A stretch of 28,450 nucleotides of DNA from CAZHCG01 sp046484285 (lineage in GTDB: Bacteria; Myxococcota_A; Polyangia; JAAYKL01). The translations under genes and the position numbers were made by a program. Each line of letters opens with the position of its first letter. The first letter of the stretch is position 1. Below are positions 15,601 to 28,067 of the stretch, piece by piece. The notes below the pieces were generated by a model, which saw only the letters and a list, made by a program, of their open reading frames with translations, had not been told where the DNA came from and made no database searches. The DNA is taken from positions 1 through 28,450 of the forward strand of contig JAWOBP010000211.1 in assembly GCA_046484285.1 (NCBI GenBank). The letters run 5' to 3'.

Positions 15601-16423
15601 CGTTGACCGCCGGGTAGTAGCACATCTCGTCCATGCACAACGGTTGAACGCATACGTTGCCTACCTGAGCCGTACAGTCTGCAGAAGTGTCGCACTCACC
15701 CTCGCCGCAAGAAACGCTGGTGGAGCAGAAACCGCTGGCCGTCGGATCCGCAGTGTATCCGTCGTTGCAGCAGTAGAGATCCTGGGCCTCGCACATATCC
15801 TCGGGCGTGTAGGCATCGTCGGCGTGCCACCAGACGCAGCCGCCCCAGCACGAGCAGATCTTGTAGCCGTTGCACCACGAGGGCCCGCAGACGCCCGCGT
15901 CGGTGCAGACACCGTCGTTGCACTCGTCGTCGTCGCCGCACTCGCACAGCCCCGGAACGGTGCTGGTATCGCACGAACCGGAGGGACAGTCGGCGTTGAC
16001 CTCGCAAGTGACTCCGTCATCGTCCGCGTCCTGCTCCCAGCACTCCGCGGCCTGGCCCGGCTCGGTGCAGCACTCGTCGCGGACGTAGACGCCCTCGGCC
16101 CAGGAGCTCTGCTTCTCCTCGGGCGCCATCCTGGTCATCGCAGCGTGGTCCACTGCCGATTGGAACGCTGAGAACGAATCGCTGACCGGCTCGGAAGCGC
16201 CCCTGGCTTCTTCGACAGCTCCGACCTCGTCCAGGCCGGTACCTTCCGCCGAATCCAGATCGGTGCCCTGCTCCGCCGCGGTCCCGATCTCGGCCGCCGC
16301 GACAGCTTCGACGTCCGGATCCCCGCCGCCCGGCACATCACCCGGCTCGTCGCAGGCCGGGGCCGCCAGCAGCAGCCACGAGAGCACCCATCTCCATCTC
16401 CTCGCTCCCGGTAGCTCACCCAT
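12638..16423 (-). CDS. Large secreted cysteine-rich protein with nidogen-like C-terminus (module B)
   Basis: A 1261-residue exported protein. The signal peptide (1-24, ending A-A-P-A-C) differs from that of protein A at one position in the first 25. After an unrelated acidic spacer (26-116) comes the shared Cys/Trp module (117-202), identical to A at about 79 of 86 positions by my count. Residues 348-565 carry about seven repeats of some 32 residues with the core C-x-x-W-x-C-D-G-G-G-x-C-x-E, different from A's repeats. About 585-960 look like PPC-type beta-sandwiches. The C-terminal 230 residues (APLWGNLVPC, then LVRFEGTTARVITF, SLQFQVIIRVDGRIIFFYKE, WMIGLSGS) resemble the nidogen extracellular domain pattern used in adhesive proteins. 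It heads the operon: a sigma-54-type promoter lies about 110 bases upstream, and the linker lipoprotein starts 2 bases after its stop. Function is not known. Confidence 0.85.
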   Translation of the reverse strand: MGELPGARRWRWVLSWLLLAAPACDEPGDVPGGGDPDVEAVAAAEIGTAAEQGTDLDSAEGTGLDEVGAVEEARGASEPVSDSFSAFQSAVDHAAMTRMAPEEKQSSWAEGVYVRDECCTEPGQAAECWEQDADDDGVTCEVNADCPSGSCDTSTVPGLCECGDDDECNDGVCTDAGVCGPSWCNGYKICSCWGGCVWWHADDAYTPEDMCEAQDLYCCNDGYTADPTASGFCSTSVSCGEGECDTSADCTAQVGNVCVQPLCMDEMCYYPAVNAGNCVDVENPGVTWGDQSPPCCCNVDADCPTLPCVDSMYCDTDPTSSTYHQCIFDWVPVMGDCEGEGADPTDTNDACGWWQCDANHDCYETYAAVGTECPPFPQVNTTCRWWECDGGGNCIEHTAAAGADCAPAGETSTICEHWECDGAGSCVQTIEPGGTPCPPAGETNDTCQEWLCDGGGTCLEHTHVGANCDVDHGGPSTEGSDYCGTWRCQADYSCQKEAEHTGQVCQANVDKCAERRCEAAYCTGYTLDVGDECFTPSGGYDACRYYECSVAHECVDAGPAYVPGMSWDLETCSIEAADTVNSPDSVEGDNACSVDHYNPYNGGRFNSCGVSDAGEAVYHFTDYATSSYQLRHTSISVSPTDVGSGYSDNTNWHPLLYTRTTCETASTQYTCEPTSSATTATVNTGPWPYRDYPNSNAPNGMQQIYTYDMSVFVDSRPTTDPPGGEFLMDLSREAHNNNYCNNTDSWVSAPFISGGNYWKERWRGNTNGYENTWRNLLGGDGPSCWSGGFAGYSDTDPKAALFRIQLPDGSTEMGTYDWDHTYKIYTDHAGIGSNLETTLSLWGLSGAPADDSNGCADDLENQYSCRNGSGTQRPRERIIRSGNAWRNGYVAVANYNPGEQGNYELNVIRSPRPYLSMAKIYVGPADTLSGGCCSGGGSHPYEKTMDLEGYRLDFVPTNDTVRGYYVDSSVPTSVELSNGWLVNPSTGVGGDKLEHQVIPTCNGSDGNTCRQNRTSRHPKDVGFSVPIAGDFYRYYCINQAGFVALRKDPGVDCPRWDAEPDTAKLTRPYELGPPGLAPLLAPLWGNLVPCFRSNRECSYDPGWNSCELYQHKNCKSSSGAIITTDLVRFEGTTARVITFNGMDSVLEPRSSNSRDNSLQFQVIIRVDGRIIFFYKEPVSSSAWDQILDVSGWMIGLSGSLYHPCSGDGDCDAAFGASANVECDDQDYSESGETIYSAGDHCIKRISDYKDDNVTGVWIGGP
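12644..12650 (-). promoter_or_regulatory. Strong ribosome binding site for the linker lipoprotein
   Basis: AGGAGGG lies 8 bases before the ATG at 12635 and inside the last codons of the upstream gene. It fixes the start of the lipoprotein and points to efficient translation from the shared message. Confidence 0.8.
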
Positions 16424-16534
16424 GTCTCACTTCGCCTTTCGTCTCGCCACGATCGCTATTCGTCGTTTTCCCAACCGAATCGAAACTTTTTTCAGTGCCC
16501 CGGCCGATTATTTTACTCCACCTGGACTTTTACT

Positions 16535-16550
16535 TGCAAACGTTGTACCA
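16535..16550 (-). promoter_or_regulatory. Sigma-54 (-24/-12) promoter of module B operon
   Basis: The minus strand reads TGGTACAACGTTTGCA: GG and GC are 10 bases apart and flanked as in RpoN promoters. It differs from the module A element at one base, and flanking bases (C before, AG after) also match. Transcription would start near 16524. It probably drives the whole run of five minus-strand genes down to 6447. Confidence 0.75.
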
Positions 16551-16752
16551 GAAATCCCGGTTTCGCGAAGAGATCAACACGAGGGAGGCGAGGCCGCCCG
16601 TCGCTCTGTTCCGACGAGCCTCGCGATCGCCGAACCCCTCGACAGGACTTGTCAATTGCGCACGCGTCGCATCCGGATTCGTCCAACTCGCGGCTGTGCT
16701 CAGGCAAAATTACGATTTCTGATCGTACTTTGTGGCGTTGCTCTGGCTACGC

Positions 16753-16778
16753 AAAAAAGTAAGGCCGAACACTTTTTT
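16753..16778. repeat. AT-rich inverted repeat after the kinase gene
   Basis: AAAAAAGT and ACTTTTTT form a perfect 8-bp stem around a 10-base loop. It lies 14 bases past the kinase stop codon, so a bidirectional terminator is possible, but a counterpart at 5613-5638 has the same stem length, loop length and 203-base distance to its promoter, which also fits an activator site. Confidence 0.5.
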
Positions 16779-16792
16779 CCAAGAATATGCGT

Positions 16793-18421
<1,629 letters not shown>

Positions 18422-18554
18422 CGACGCACCACTTTTCGCAACCTCAAAAAGTTACCACCGCGCGGGAACCAAGACAAGAAGCCTCGCGCACTCTCTTCGA
18501 CACGCCGAGCTCGCCATGCGTTCAACGAAAAGGGGATCTTTCTCCCGGCCGCGC
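18422..18554. other. Short gap between smc and the kinase gene
   Basis: It holds the probable kinase promoter (18449-18477) and no gene. No strong terminator for smc is evident. Confidence 0.5.
18449..18477 (-). promoter_or_regulatory. Possible sigma-70-type promoter of the kinase gene
   Basis: The minus strand has TTGTCT, a 17-base spacer and TAACTT, ending 27 bases before the ATG. The -10 box matches the consensus only in part, and such matches arise by chance, so it is a suggestion. Confidence 0.35.
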
Positions 18555-22142
<3,588 letters not shown>

Positions 22143-22367
22143 CTACAAAACTCCGTCCAGCGAACGCCGCACGCGCGGCGTCGCTCCTGGAGACGAGCCG
22201 GTCCTCGGCACGTTTCGTGCGCGTCGCAACTGTTCATACGGTACCAAAAACGAAGTGACACGACAATACCCAATGTGACCATACATACAATGTCCTGCTT
22301 CGCCCATGATCCCGCGAACTGCTTCATATCTTTCTTGATCGCTCTTCGCATGAAAGGTACGACCCTG
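22143..22367. other. Divergent control region between smc and the acyltransferase
   Basis: About 225 bases without a gene. It must carry both divergent promoters, but no pair of boxes is convincing. Seen directly are the smc ribosome binding site (22151-22154), a perfect 6-bp inverted repeat CGCCGC-ACGC-GCGGCG at 22165-22180 in the smc leader, and an AT-richer core around 22230-22300. Confidence 0.45.
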
Positions 22368-23171
22368 ATGATGTCCATCGCACCCCACATCGACCCGCGG
22401 TCCCCCGACTTTCCCGGCGACCCCTCGGAGCAGAGGCCGTTCGGCCTCGTCGAGTCGCTGAGATCCGTTCTGGCCTGGTCGGTGGGCATTCCGCACCTCG
22501 CGGCCTGGACCGCCTTCGTCGTGGCGGTCGATCGCGTCTCCGACACCCGCCGCGTCGACCGCGCGCTGAAGCTGCTTTCCCGAGCCGTCCCGGCGCTGGC
22601 CGGAATCCGCGTCGAGGTTCGCGGCCGCGACGCAATCGATGCACACGGAACATATGTTTACGTGGCCAACCACGTCAACCTGTTCGATATCTTTGTCATC
22701 TACCAGGCGATTCCGCACTACACCCGCTCGCTCGAGGCCGCGGATCACTTCGACTGGCCGCTGTTCGGCCCGCTGATCACCGCCGCCGGACAGATCCCGG
22801 TCGATCCCGAGGACCGCCTGGTCACCGCGCGCGGACTGCGCAAGGCCGCCCAGATGCTGAGCCTGGGAGATTCGCTGGTGGTGCTGCCCGAGGGACAGCG
22901 CACGCTGGACGGAAGCGTGGGCCGCTTCTATCCCGGCGCGTTCCGCCTCGCGATCCAGGCCGGAGTCCCGGTGGTCCCGATCGCGATCCGCGGCGGGCGC
23001 GCGATCAACCGCCGCGGCGACTGGCGTGTCAGGCCCGGCCGGACCGAGGTGATCTTCGGGGCTCCGGTTTCCACACGAGAGCTGCGCACCCGCGACGCGG
23101 CCGGGCTGGCGAACCGCTGCCGCTCGATCGTAATCGATCTGCTCCAGGGACGCCGCGGGCCGGGCGGCTGA
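22368..23171 (+). CDS. PlsC-type 1-acylglycerol-3-phosphate acyltransferase
   Basis: A member of the lysophosphatidate acyltransferase family, which adds the second acyl chain to make phosphatidic acid, the precursor of membrane phospholipids. The 267-residue protein has the catalytic H-x4-D box (NHVNLFD, His102 and Asp107), an FGPLITAAGQIPVD segment after it, and PEGQRT (174-179) in place of the common PEGTRS, then GVPVVPIAI. An amphipathic or hydrophobic N-terminal stretch around residues 33-52 would dock it to the membrane. The reading frame is open far upstream over antisense smc; I prefer the ATG at 22368 because AAAGG lies 10 bases before it and the family motifs start soon after (22350 and 22371 are alternatives). 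It converges on engB with 6 bases between stops. Confidence 0.85.
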   Translation: MMSIAPHIDPRSPDFPGDPSEQRPFGLVESLRSVLAWSVGIPHLAAWTAFVVAVDRVSDTRRVDRALKLLSRAVPALAGIRVEVRGRDAIDAHGTYVYVANHVNLFDIFVIYQAIPHYTRSLEAADHFDWPLFGPLITAAGQIPVDPEDRLVTARGLRKAAQMLSLGDSLVVLPEGQRTLDGSVGRFYPGAFRLAIQAGVPVVPIAIRGGRAINRRGDWRVRPGRTEVIFGAPVSTRELRTRDAAGLANRCRSIVIDLLQGRRGPGG

Positions 23172-23177
23172 GAGCAT

Positions 23178-23774
23178 TCACCCTCCCGGCGCGCAGCGCG
23201 ACACGATCTCCAAAAGCAGCCGATCCATGCCCTGTCCGGTAACCGCGCTGGTTCCGATCACCGGCACGCCGGCCCGATCTCCCAGCCGGCGGATCGCGGA
23301 GGCCCGGCGGCTCTTCTTCACGCGGTCCAGCTTGGTCGCCGCCAGCAGCGCGGGACGACCGGCGTTCGCGAGGAAGTCGAAGAGCTCGGCCTCCTCCTCC
23401 TGGGGTCCGCGGCGGGCGTCGACCAGCACGACCACCAGGTGCAGGGTCTCGCGCTCCAGCAGGTAGGTCTCGATCGTCCTCGCCCAGGATTCCCTGGCCT
23501 CGTGCGAGACCCGCGCGTAGCCGAAGCCGGGCAGATCCACCAGGTAGAGCCGCGCGCCGCTGTCGAACCGGGCCTCGACGTGGACCACGGTACGGGTCCG
23601 CCCGGGCGTGCGGCTCACTTTGAACAGGTTGCGGCGCGCGGACAGCTTGTTGAGCAGGCTGGACTTGCCCACGTTGGACCGCCCGGCAAAGGCCACCTCG
23701 GGAAACGACGGCTCCGGGAATCGATCCGGCCGTCCGCTCGAGCCGACCAGCGCGGTTTCGACGATGCGGCTCAT
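23178..23774 (-). CDS. engB: Ribosome biogenesis GTPase EngB/YsxC
   Basis: A small Era/TrmE-class GTPase needed for assembly of the large ribosomal subunit. The 198 residues fit the family length. All G motifs are visible: G1 GRSNVGKSS (31-39), G2 within SRTPGRT (54-60), G3 DLPGFGYA (80-87), G4 TKLD (147-150) and G5 SAVTG (176-180). The start ATG overlaps the murJ stop by 4 bases (ATGA), so translation is coupled to murJ. Confidence 0.96.
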   Translation of the reverse strand: MSRIVETALVGSSGRPDRFPEPSFPEVAFAGRSNVGKSSLLNKLSARRNLFKVSRTPGRTRTVVHVEARFDSGARLYLVDLPGFGYARVSHEARESWARTIETYLLERETLHLVVVLVDARRGPQEEEAELFDFLANAGRPALLAATKLDRVKKSRRASAIRRLGDRAGVPVIGTSAVTGQGMDRLLLEIVSRCAPGG

Positions 23775-25345
23775 CCTCGCCTCCTCGACACGATCGACAC
23801 AAGGTCGCGCAGCTCTCCGATCCGCAGCGCCACGGCCGCCAGCGCGTACGCCGCGGCGCCCGCGACCACCGCCAGCACCAACACGCCGATGTTGAGCGGC
23901 GATCCTCCGCCCAGCTCCCAGCTCCCCAGCCGGCAGACGCCCCAGGCCGCGGCGGCCATCGGAAGCGAGGCCAGCAGCATCGCCAGCCAGCCGCGCAGGA
24001 CGCCAAAAAGCCCCAGCTTGCCTATCTCTCTGCGCAGCAGCAGCACCAGCCCCAGAGCCTGGACCGTGGCCGCGATCGAGAGCGCCATGCAGAGCCCCAC
24101 GTGGCCGAACGGTTCCATCAGCAAGACGGCCGAGGCGGTGAACGCCACGATGTTGACGGCGGTCATCAGCACCGGGAGGCGCACCCGCTCGAGCGCGTAG
24201 AAGACCGGCACGGTCTGGCGCAGCAGCGCCACCGAGCAGATCCCGACCGCCATCCAGCGCAGGCCCTCCGCCGTTTGCAGCGTGTCGTGGTGATCGAACA
24301 GGCCGCGCTGGTAGAGAATCGCCACGACCGGCTCGGCGATCACGACCAGCGCTACCATCGCGGGCGTGGCCACGAACAGCGCCAGCCGCAGGGCATGGGA
24401 GTAGGTGGCCTTCATCTCCTCGATGCGACCCTGGCCGCGCAGCGCCGCCAGGCTGGGCAGGGTCGCGGTCGAGATCGCCATCACCAGCACGGCCAGCGGC
24501 AGCTCCATCACGCGCGTGGCGAACTGGATGTAGGTCACGGCCCCGTGACCCAGGGTCGAGGCCAGCGAGGCCGAGATGAACAGCCCCACCTGGTAGGCGG
24601 CCGCGCCGATCACCATCGGCCCGGTGATGCGCAGCACCTTGATCAGCCCGGGATGCCTGAAAGCCGCGATGGGACGGACCAGCAGCCCGGCCTTGCGCAG
24701 CGACGGTAGCTGGACAAGCACCTGGGCCGCCCCGCCGACCAGCACGCCGATCGCCAGCGCGTAGATCGGATCGAGCCCCAGCTCCGGCATCGCGCCGGAG
24801 AGCCCCACGGCACAGCCGATGATCGAGATGTTGAGCAGCACCGGTGCGAACGCCGGTGCGAAGAAACGACCGGTGGAGTTGAGCAGGCCCATCGCCAGCG
24901 CGGTCAGGCTGACCAGCAGCACGTAGGGGAACATCGTGCGCGTCAGCCGCACCGCGAGGGCGAATTTCTCCGGGTGCTCGGTGAAGCCGCGGCCGGCCAG
25001 CCAGGCCAACCCCTCGGCGCCGGCGGTACCCGCCGCGGCGAGCAAGAGCAGGAAGATCAAGGCGAAGCCGGTGGTGGCGCGCACGAACAGCCGCGCCTCG
25101 GCGCGATCGCCGCCGGTCCAGATCTTGGAGAAGACCGAGGTGACCGAGGTGGAGAAGGACCCCTCGGCGGTCAGGCGCCTGAACGAGTTGGGGATCATGA
25201 ACGCAACCTGGTAGGCGTCGATCGCCTCGGTGGGGAAGTAGGCCGCGATCACGCCCTCGCGCACCAGGCCCAGCACGCGCGAGGCGAGAGTGCCCGCCCC
25301 CACGATCCCGGCCCGCCGAGTGACGGCCCTATCGGTCTCGCTCAT
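23771..25345 (-). CDS. murJ: Lipid II flippase MurJ
   Basis: MurJ (MviN) moves lipid II, the peptidoglycan precursor, across the inner membrane. The 524-residue protein is built of about 14 hydrophobic helices. Its opening (GTLASRVLGLVREGVIAAYF) and the conserved block PNSFRRLTAEGSFSTSV near residues 52-68, an equivalent of the usual PNLLRRLFAEGAFS, identify the family. The ATG at 25345 lacks a clear Shine-Dalgarno, but it gives the expected N-terminus. It may be read through from the oxidoreductase gene 109 bases upstream unless the palindromic repeat between them stops transcription. Confidence 0.95.
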   Translation of the reverse strand: MSETDRAVTRRAGIVGAGTLASRVLGLVREGVIAAYFPTEAIDAYQVAFMIPNSFRRLTAEGSFSTSVTSVFSKIWTGGDRAEARLFVRATTGFALIFLLLLAAAGTAGAEGLAWLAGRGFTEHPEKFALAVRLTRTMFPYVLLVSLTALAMGLLNSTGRFFAPAFAPVLLNISIIGCAVGLSGAMPELGLDPIYALAIGVLVGGAAQVLVQLPSLRKAGLLVRPIAAFRHPGLIKVLRITGPMVIGAAAYQVGLFISASLASTLGHGAVTYIQFATRVMELPLAVLVMAISTATLPSLAALRGQGRIEEMKATYSHALRLALFVATPAMVALVVIAEPVVAILYQRGLFDHHDTLQTAEGLRWMAVGICSVALLRQTVPVFYALERVRLPVLMTAVNIVAFTASAVLLMEPFGHVGLCMALSIAATVQALGLVLLLRREIGKLGLFGVLRGWLAMLLASLPMAAAAWGVCRLGSWELGGGSPLNIGVLVLAVVAGAAAYALAAVALRIGELRDLVSIVSRRRG

Positions 25346-25382
25346 ACGACGACAACTACCAGAAACTGGCGGGAATTCCGAA

Positions 25383-25456
25383 AATCCCCCCGACCCTCTT
25401 TCGGCTCCGGGCTCGCCCTCTTTTCACCCCCTTTGAAAAAGGGGGCCGGGGGGATT
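25383..25456. repeat. Nested palindromic repeat (REP/MITE-like)
   Basis: The outer arms AATCCCCCC (25383-25391) and GGGGGGATT (25448-25456) are perfect inverted repeats. Inside, CCCCCTTT (25427-25434) and AAAGGGGG (25438-25445) form a perfect 8-bp hairpin with a 3-base loop. Such C5T3/A3G5 palindromes are common dispersed intergenic repeats in several bacterial groups. It lies between two genes of the same strand and its end overlaps the stop codon of the oxidoreductase-like gene, so it may also act as a terminator or mRNA-stabilising hairpin. Confidence 0.65.
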
Positions 25457-26969
25457 ACGTCTCGACCCGGTAGCGCATCGACCTGACCAGCCTGCTGCGG
25501 CCGGGGTCCAGCTTGCCTGCTATCCGGGCGGCCCCCCAGCCGGCGAGCAGCTCCCCTTCCACGCTCAACCCGCTCACCACCTGGGCTCCGGCCAGCAGCA
25601 AACCCCTGATCCCGGTACGATGCGGCAGGTTCCCGATCCCGAGCGCCCCGTCCCGCGGCGGCCTGCGCACCAGCCAGAGCGGAACCTGCTCGCGGTGCGG
25701 CACCGGCGGGGCCTCCCCTTCGGGGGATCCGGTCAGATCGAGCGGCCCGAAGCCGTCGAACGGCGAGTGGAGCACGCGCAGGTAGTCGTCCAAAAAGGGT
25801 ACCAGCCAGCGCATGCGGTCGAGCATCTCGTCCCTGAGGGCTCCGCTCTCGATCGAAGCGACCCTCTCGCCTTCCACAACACAGGAGACGTTGAGCGCGG
25901 CGCGCTCTTCGTCCGGCTGCGGCAGGCGCTCCACCCGCAGCAGGTCGGAACCGAGCCCCGGACCGCAGCGGAGGAAGACCGTTCCCGCCATTCCGCGCGG
26001 CACGACCTCGGCGTCCAGCCCCAGGTTGATCGAGTAGCCGCGACAGGTGTCGGGCTCGTCCTCGGTCAGCGCGCGAAACCGCTTGGTCCAGGCGCCGGGC
26101 GCGACCAGCGGAGCCATGTCTCCGGGCGCCAGGTCGGTCAGCACCAGCCGGCTGCCGGTCACCTCCTCGCGGCCCGCCATTCTCACCCCGACGACGCGGC
26201 CCTTCTCCACGACCACCTCGCTGACCTGCTGTCGCGGCTGGAGATCCCCGCCCTGGCCCACGATCCGCTCCGACAAGAGCCGGCGCAGACCATCGCGCCC
26301 GCCGCGCACGCCGCGGCAGCCGAACAGCCACCCCCCTATCTGGCGGGCCAGCACCAGCGGCTGAATGCCAAAGACCATCCCGCTCTCCTGGCGGGCCGGA
26401 ATCGAGAGCAGGTCGGCGAGCCGTTCGTCGCCGAGCGCGGATACGATCGGATCGGGGCCGTGCACGACTCGAAATGGGTTCTGCACCTCGGCGCGCGAAA
26501 ACTCCCTGCGCTCGAAAAAGGACTCGGGAGGAATCACCAGGTCGTTGGCCAGCAGCTTGCCGATCTCGCCGTCCAGGCCCCCCGCGCGCTCCAGCACGGC
26601 CGAGACCTGCGCCACGCGCATCCCCAGCTCGCGGCACAGCTCGTCGGCGGTCTCCTCGAGCCGGCCGCGGACGTCGACGCGCGCCTTGTTCTCCACGATC
26701 TGGAAACGCGGCTCGGGCGACTCCAGCACCTGCTGGAGCCGCTGAGCGAACCCCAGCTCTTCGACCACCCGCTGCATGATCGGCGACTCGGACGAGGGCA
26801 GCAGAAAGGGACGCCGAGCAAAACGGTATCCCCAACAATCGTAGGAATCGTCCGCCCCTCCCTGGCCGACCACCAGCACCCGGTAGCCGCGCCGCGCCAG
26901 CAGCGCTCCGGCCGTCAGCGGTCCCAGCTCGGTGCCCAGCACCACCGCGTCGTAGTACTTGCTGGTCAA
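25455..26969 (-). CDS. FAD/NAD(P)-binding oxidoreductase-like protein
   Basis: A 504-residue protein with an N-terminal Rossmann dinucleotide-binding unit: YDAVVLGTELGPLTAGALLARRG, then YRVLVV ending the second strand. The layout matches the phytoene-desaturase / amine-oxidase superfamily, and a C-terminal segment (IRGLLLAGAQVVSGLSVEG) fits the second FAD-contact motif there. The usual G-x-G-x-x-G reads GTELGPL, closer to the variant in Rab-GDI-like members, so FAD binding is probable but not certain. Substrate is unknown. The start is a TTG at 26969 overlapping the purM stop (TTGA), with GGGAG 6 bases before it; the frame is open to 27197 but that part is inside purM and arginine-rich. Its last codon touches the palindromic repeat. 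Confidence 0.7.
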   Translation of the reverse strand: MTSKYYDAVVLGTELGPLTAGALLARRGYRVLVVGQGGADDSYDCWGYRFARRPFLLPSSESPIMQRVVEELGFAQRLQQVLESPEPRFQIVENKARVDVRGRLEETADELCRELGMRVAQVSAVLERAGGLDGEIGKLLANDLVIPPESFFERREFSRAEVQNPFRVVHGPDPIVSALGDERLADLLSIPARQESGMVFGIQPLVLARQIGGWLFGCRGVRGGRDGLRRLLSERIVGQGGDLQPRQQVSEVVVEKGRVVGVRMAGREEVTGSRLVLTDLAPGDMAPLVAPGAWTKRFRALTEDEPDTCRGYSINLGLDAEVVPRGMAGTVFLRCGPGLGSDLLRVERLPQPDEERAALNVSCVVEGERVASIESGALRDEMLDRMRWLVPFLDDYLRVLHSPFDGFGPLDLTGSPEGEAPPVPHREQVPLWLVRRPPRDGALGIGNLPHRTGIRGLLLAGAQVVSGLSVEGELLAGWGAARIAGKLDPGRSRLVRSMRYRVET

Positions 26970-28006
26970 ACGTCTCCCTCGACCAGCACCCGCGGCTCGC
27001 CGTCGGCCGGCTCGACCACCTCGCCCACCCGGTGGGCCTCGGCGTCGTGCTCGCGCAGCACCCGCAGAGCCTCTCCGACCTTCTCGGACGGAACGACGGC
27101 GGTCATGCCGATGCCCATGTTGAAGGTCCTCAGCATCTCGTCCGGCTCGACCGGGCCGCTGCGCGCCAGCCAGCGGAACACCGCGGGAACCGGCCACCCC
27201 GCCCGCAGGCGCACGCCGAGCCGATCGGGCAGAGTGCGCGGAACGTTGTCGACCAGGCCGCCTCCGGTGATGTGAGCCAACGAGCGCACCTCGACCCGCT
27301 CGATCAGCGCACGCACCGGCCGCGCGTAGATGCGGGTCGGCTCCAGCAGCACCTCGCCGAGCGGGCGGTCGAGGCCGTCCGGCGTGTCGCCCAGCCCGGC
27401 ACCGGAGATCTCCACCACCCGGCGCGCCAGCGAATAGCCGTTGGAATGCAGGCCGCTCGACGCGATTCCGATCACGGCGTCTCCGGCGGACGCGCGCGAA
27501 CCGTCGATCACGCCGTCGCGCTCCACCACGCCGACCACGAAGCCGGCCAGGTCGTACTCGCCTTCCCGGTAGAAGCCGGGCAGCTCGGCGGTCTCACCGC
27601 CCACCAGCGCGCAACCGGCGCGGCGGCAGCCCTCGGCGATCCCTTCCACGACATCGGCCGCGGCCTCGGGCTCGAGCCGCCCGCAGGCGTAGTAGTCGAG
27701 AAAGAACAGCGGCTCGGCGCCGATCGCCAAAACGTCGTTGGCGCACATCGCGACGAGGTCGATCCCGACGCTGCGGTGCTCGTCGAGCTCGAAGGCGATC
27801 TCGAGCTTGGTGCCGACGCCGTCGGTTCCCGAGACCAGCAGCGGCTCGCGGTAGCCGGAGGGCAGCCGCACCAGCGAGGCGAAACCGCCCACGCCGGAGA
27901 GAACCTCGGGACGACGCGTCGACTCCACCGCCGGGCCGATCCGGCGCACGAGATCCCCACCGGCGTCGATATCCACCCCGGCATCCCTGTAGGTGACCGA
28001 TGACAT
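26966..28006 (-). CDS. purM: Phosphoribosylformylglycinamidine cyclo-ligase
   Basis: PurM (AIR synthetase) closes the imidazole ring in step five of purine synthesis, using ATP in the cytoplasm. The 346 residues match the usual length of about 345. The N-terminus SSVTYRDAGVDIDAG is typical, followed by VSGTDGVGTKLEIAFEL, the GGETAELPGFY block, HSNGYSLAR and HITGGGLVDNVPR, all hallmark segments. The ATG at 28006 is chosen over the earlier in-frame ATG at 28111 because it gives the family's N-terminus. The gene overlaps the oxidoreductase-like gene by 4 bases. Confidence 0.97.
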   Translation of the reverse strand: MSSVTYRDAGVDIDAGGDLVRRIGPAVESTRRPEVLSGVGGFASLVRLPSGYREPLLVSGTDGVGTKLEIAFELDEHRSVGIDLVAMCANDVLAIGAEPLFFLDYYACGRLEPEAAADVVEGIAEGCRRAGCALVGGETAELPGFYREGEYDLAGFVVGVVERDGVIDGSRASAGDAVIGIASSGLHSNGYSLARRVVEISGAGLGDTPDGLDRPLGEVLLEPTRIYARPVRALIERVEVRSLAHITGGGLVDNVPRTLPDRLGVRLRAGWPVPAVFRWLARSGPVEPDEMLRTFNMGIGMTAVVPSEKVGEALRVLREHDAEAHRVGEVVEPADGEPRVLVEGDV

Positions 28007-28067
28007 GGCAGAACCGTATTTCAGCCCCGGCGGAGCGTCAACAAGGGAGCGACATACGGGAGCGGAC

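Larger units (their letters stand above)
16424..16792. other. Upstream region of module B, between the kinase and the operon
   Basis: There is no supportable gene in these 369 bases. On the minus strand it holds, in order of transcription, a hairpin 14 bases after the kinase stop (16753-16778), about 200 bases partly alignable to the upstream region of module A, the sigma-54-type promoter (16535-16550) and a leader of about 100 bases. The leader next to the start codon is identical to that of module A for 26 bases, then is longer by about 48 bases. Confidence 0.65.

Noticed and set aside
26970..27197. Upstream extension of the oxidoreductase-like gene into purM
   Set aside because: Arg/Gly-rich shadow text; the TTG overlapping the purM stop with a Shine-Dalgarno is more likely.
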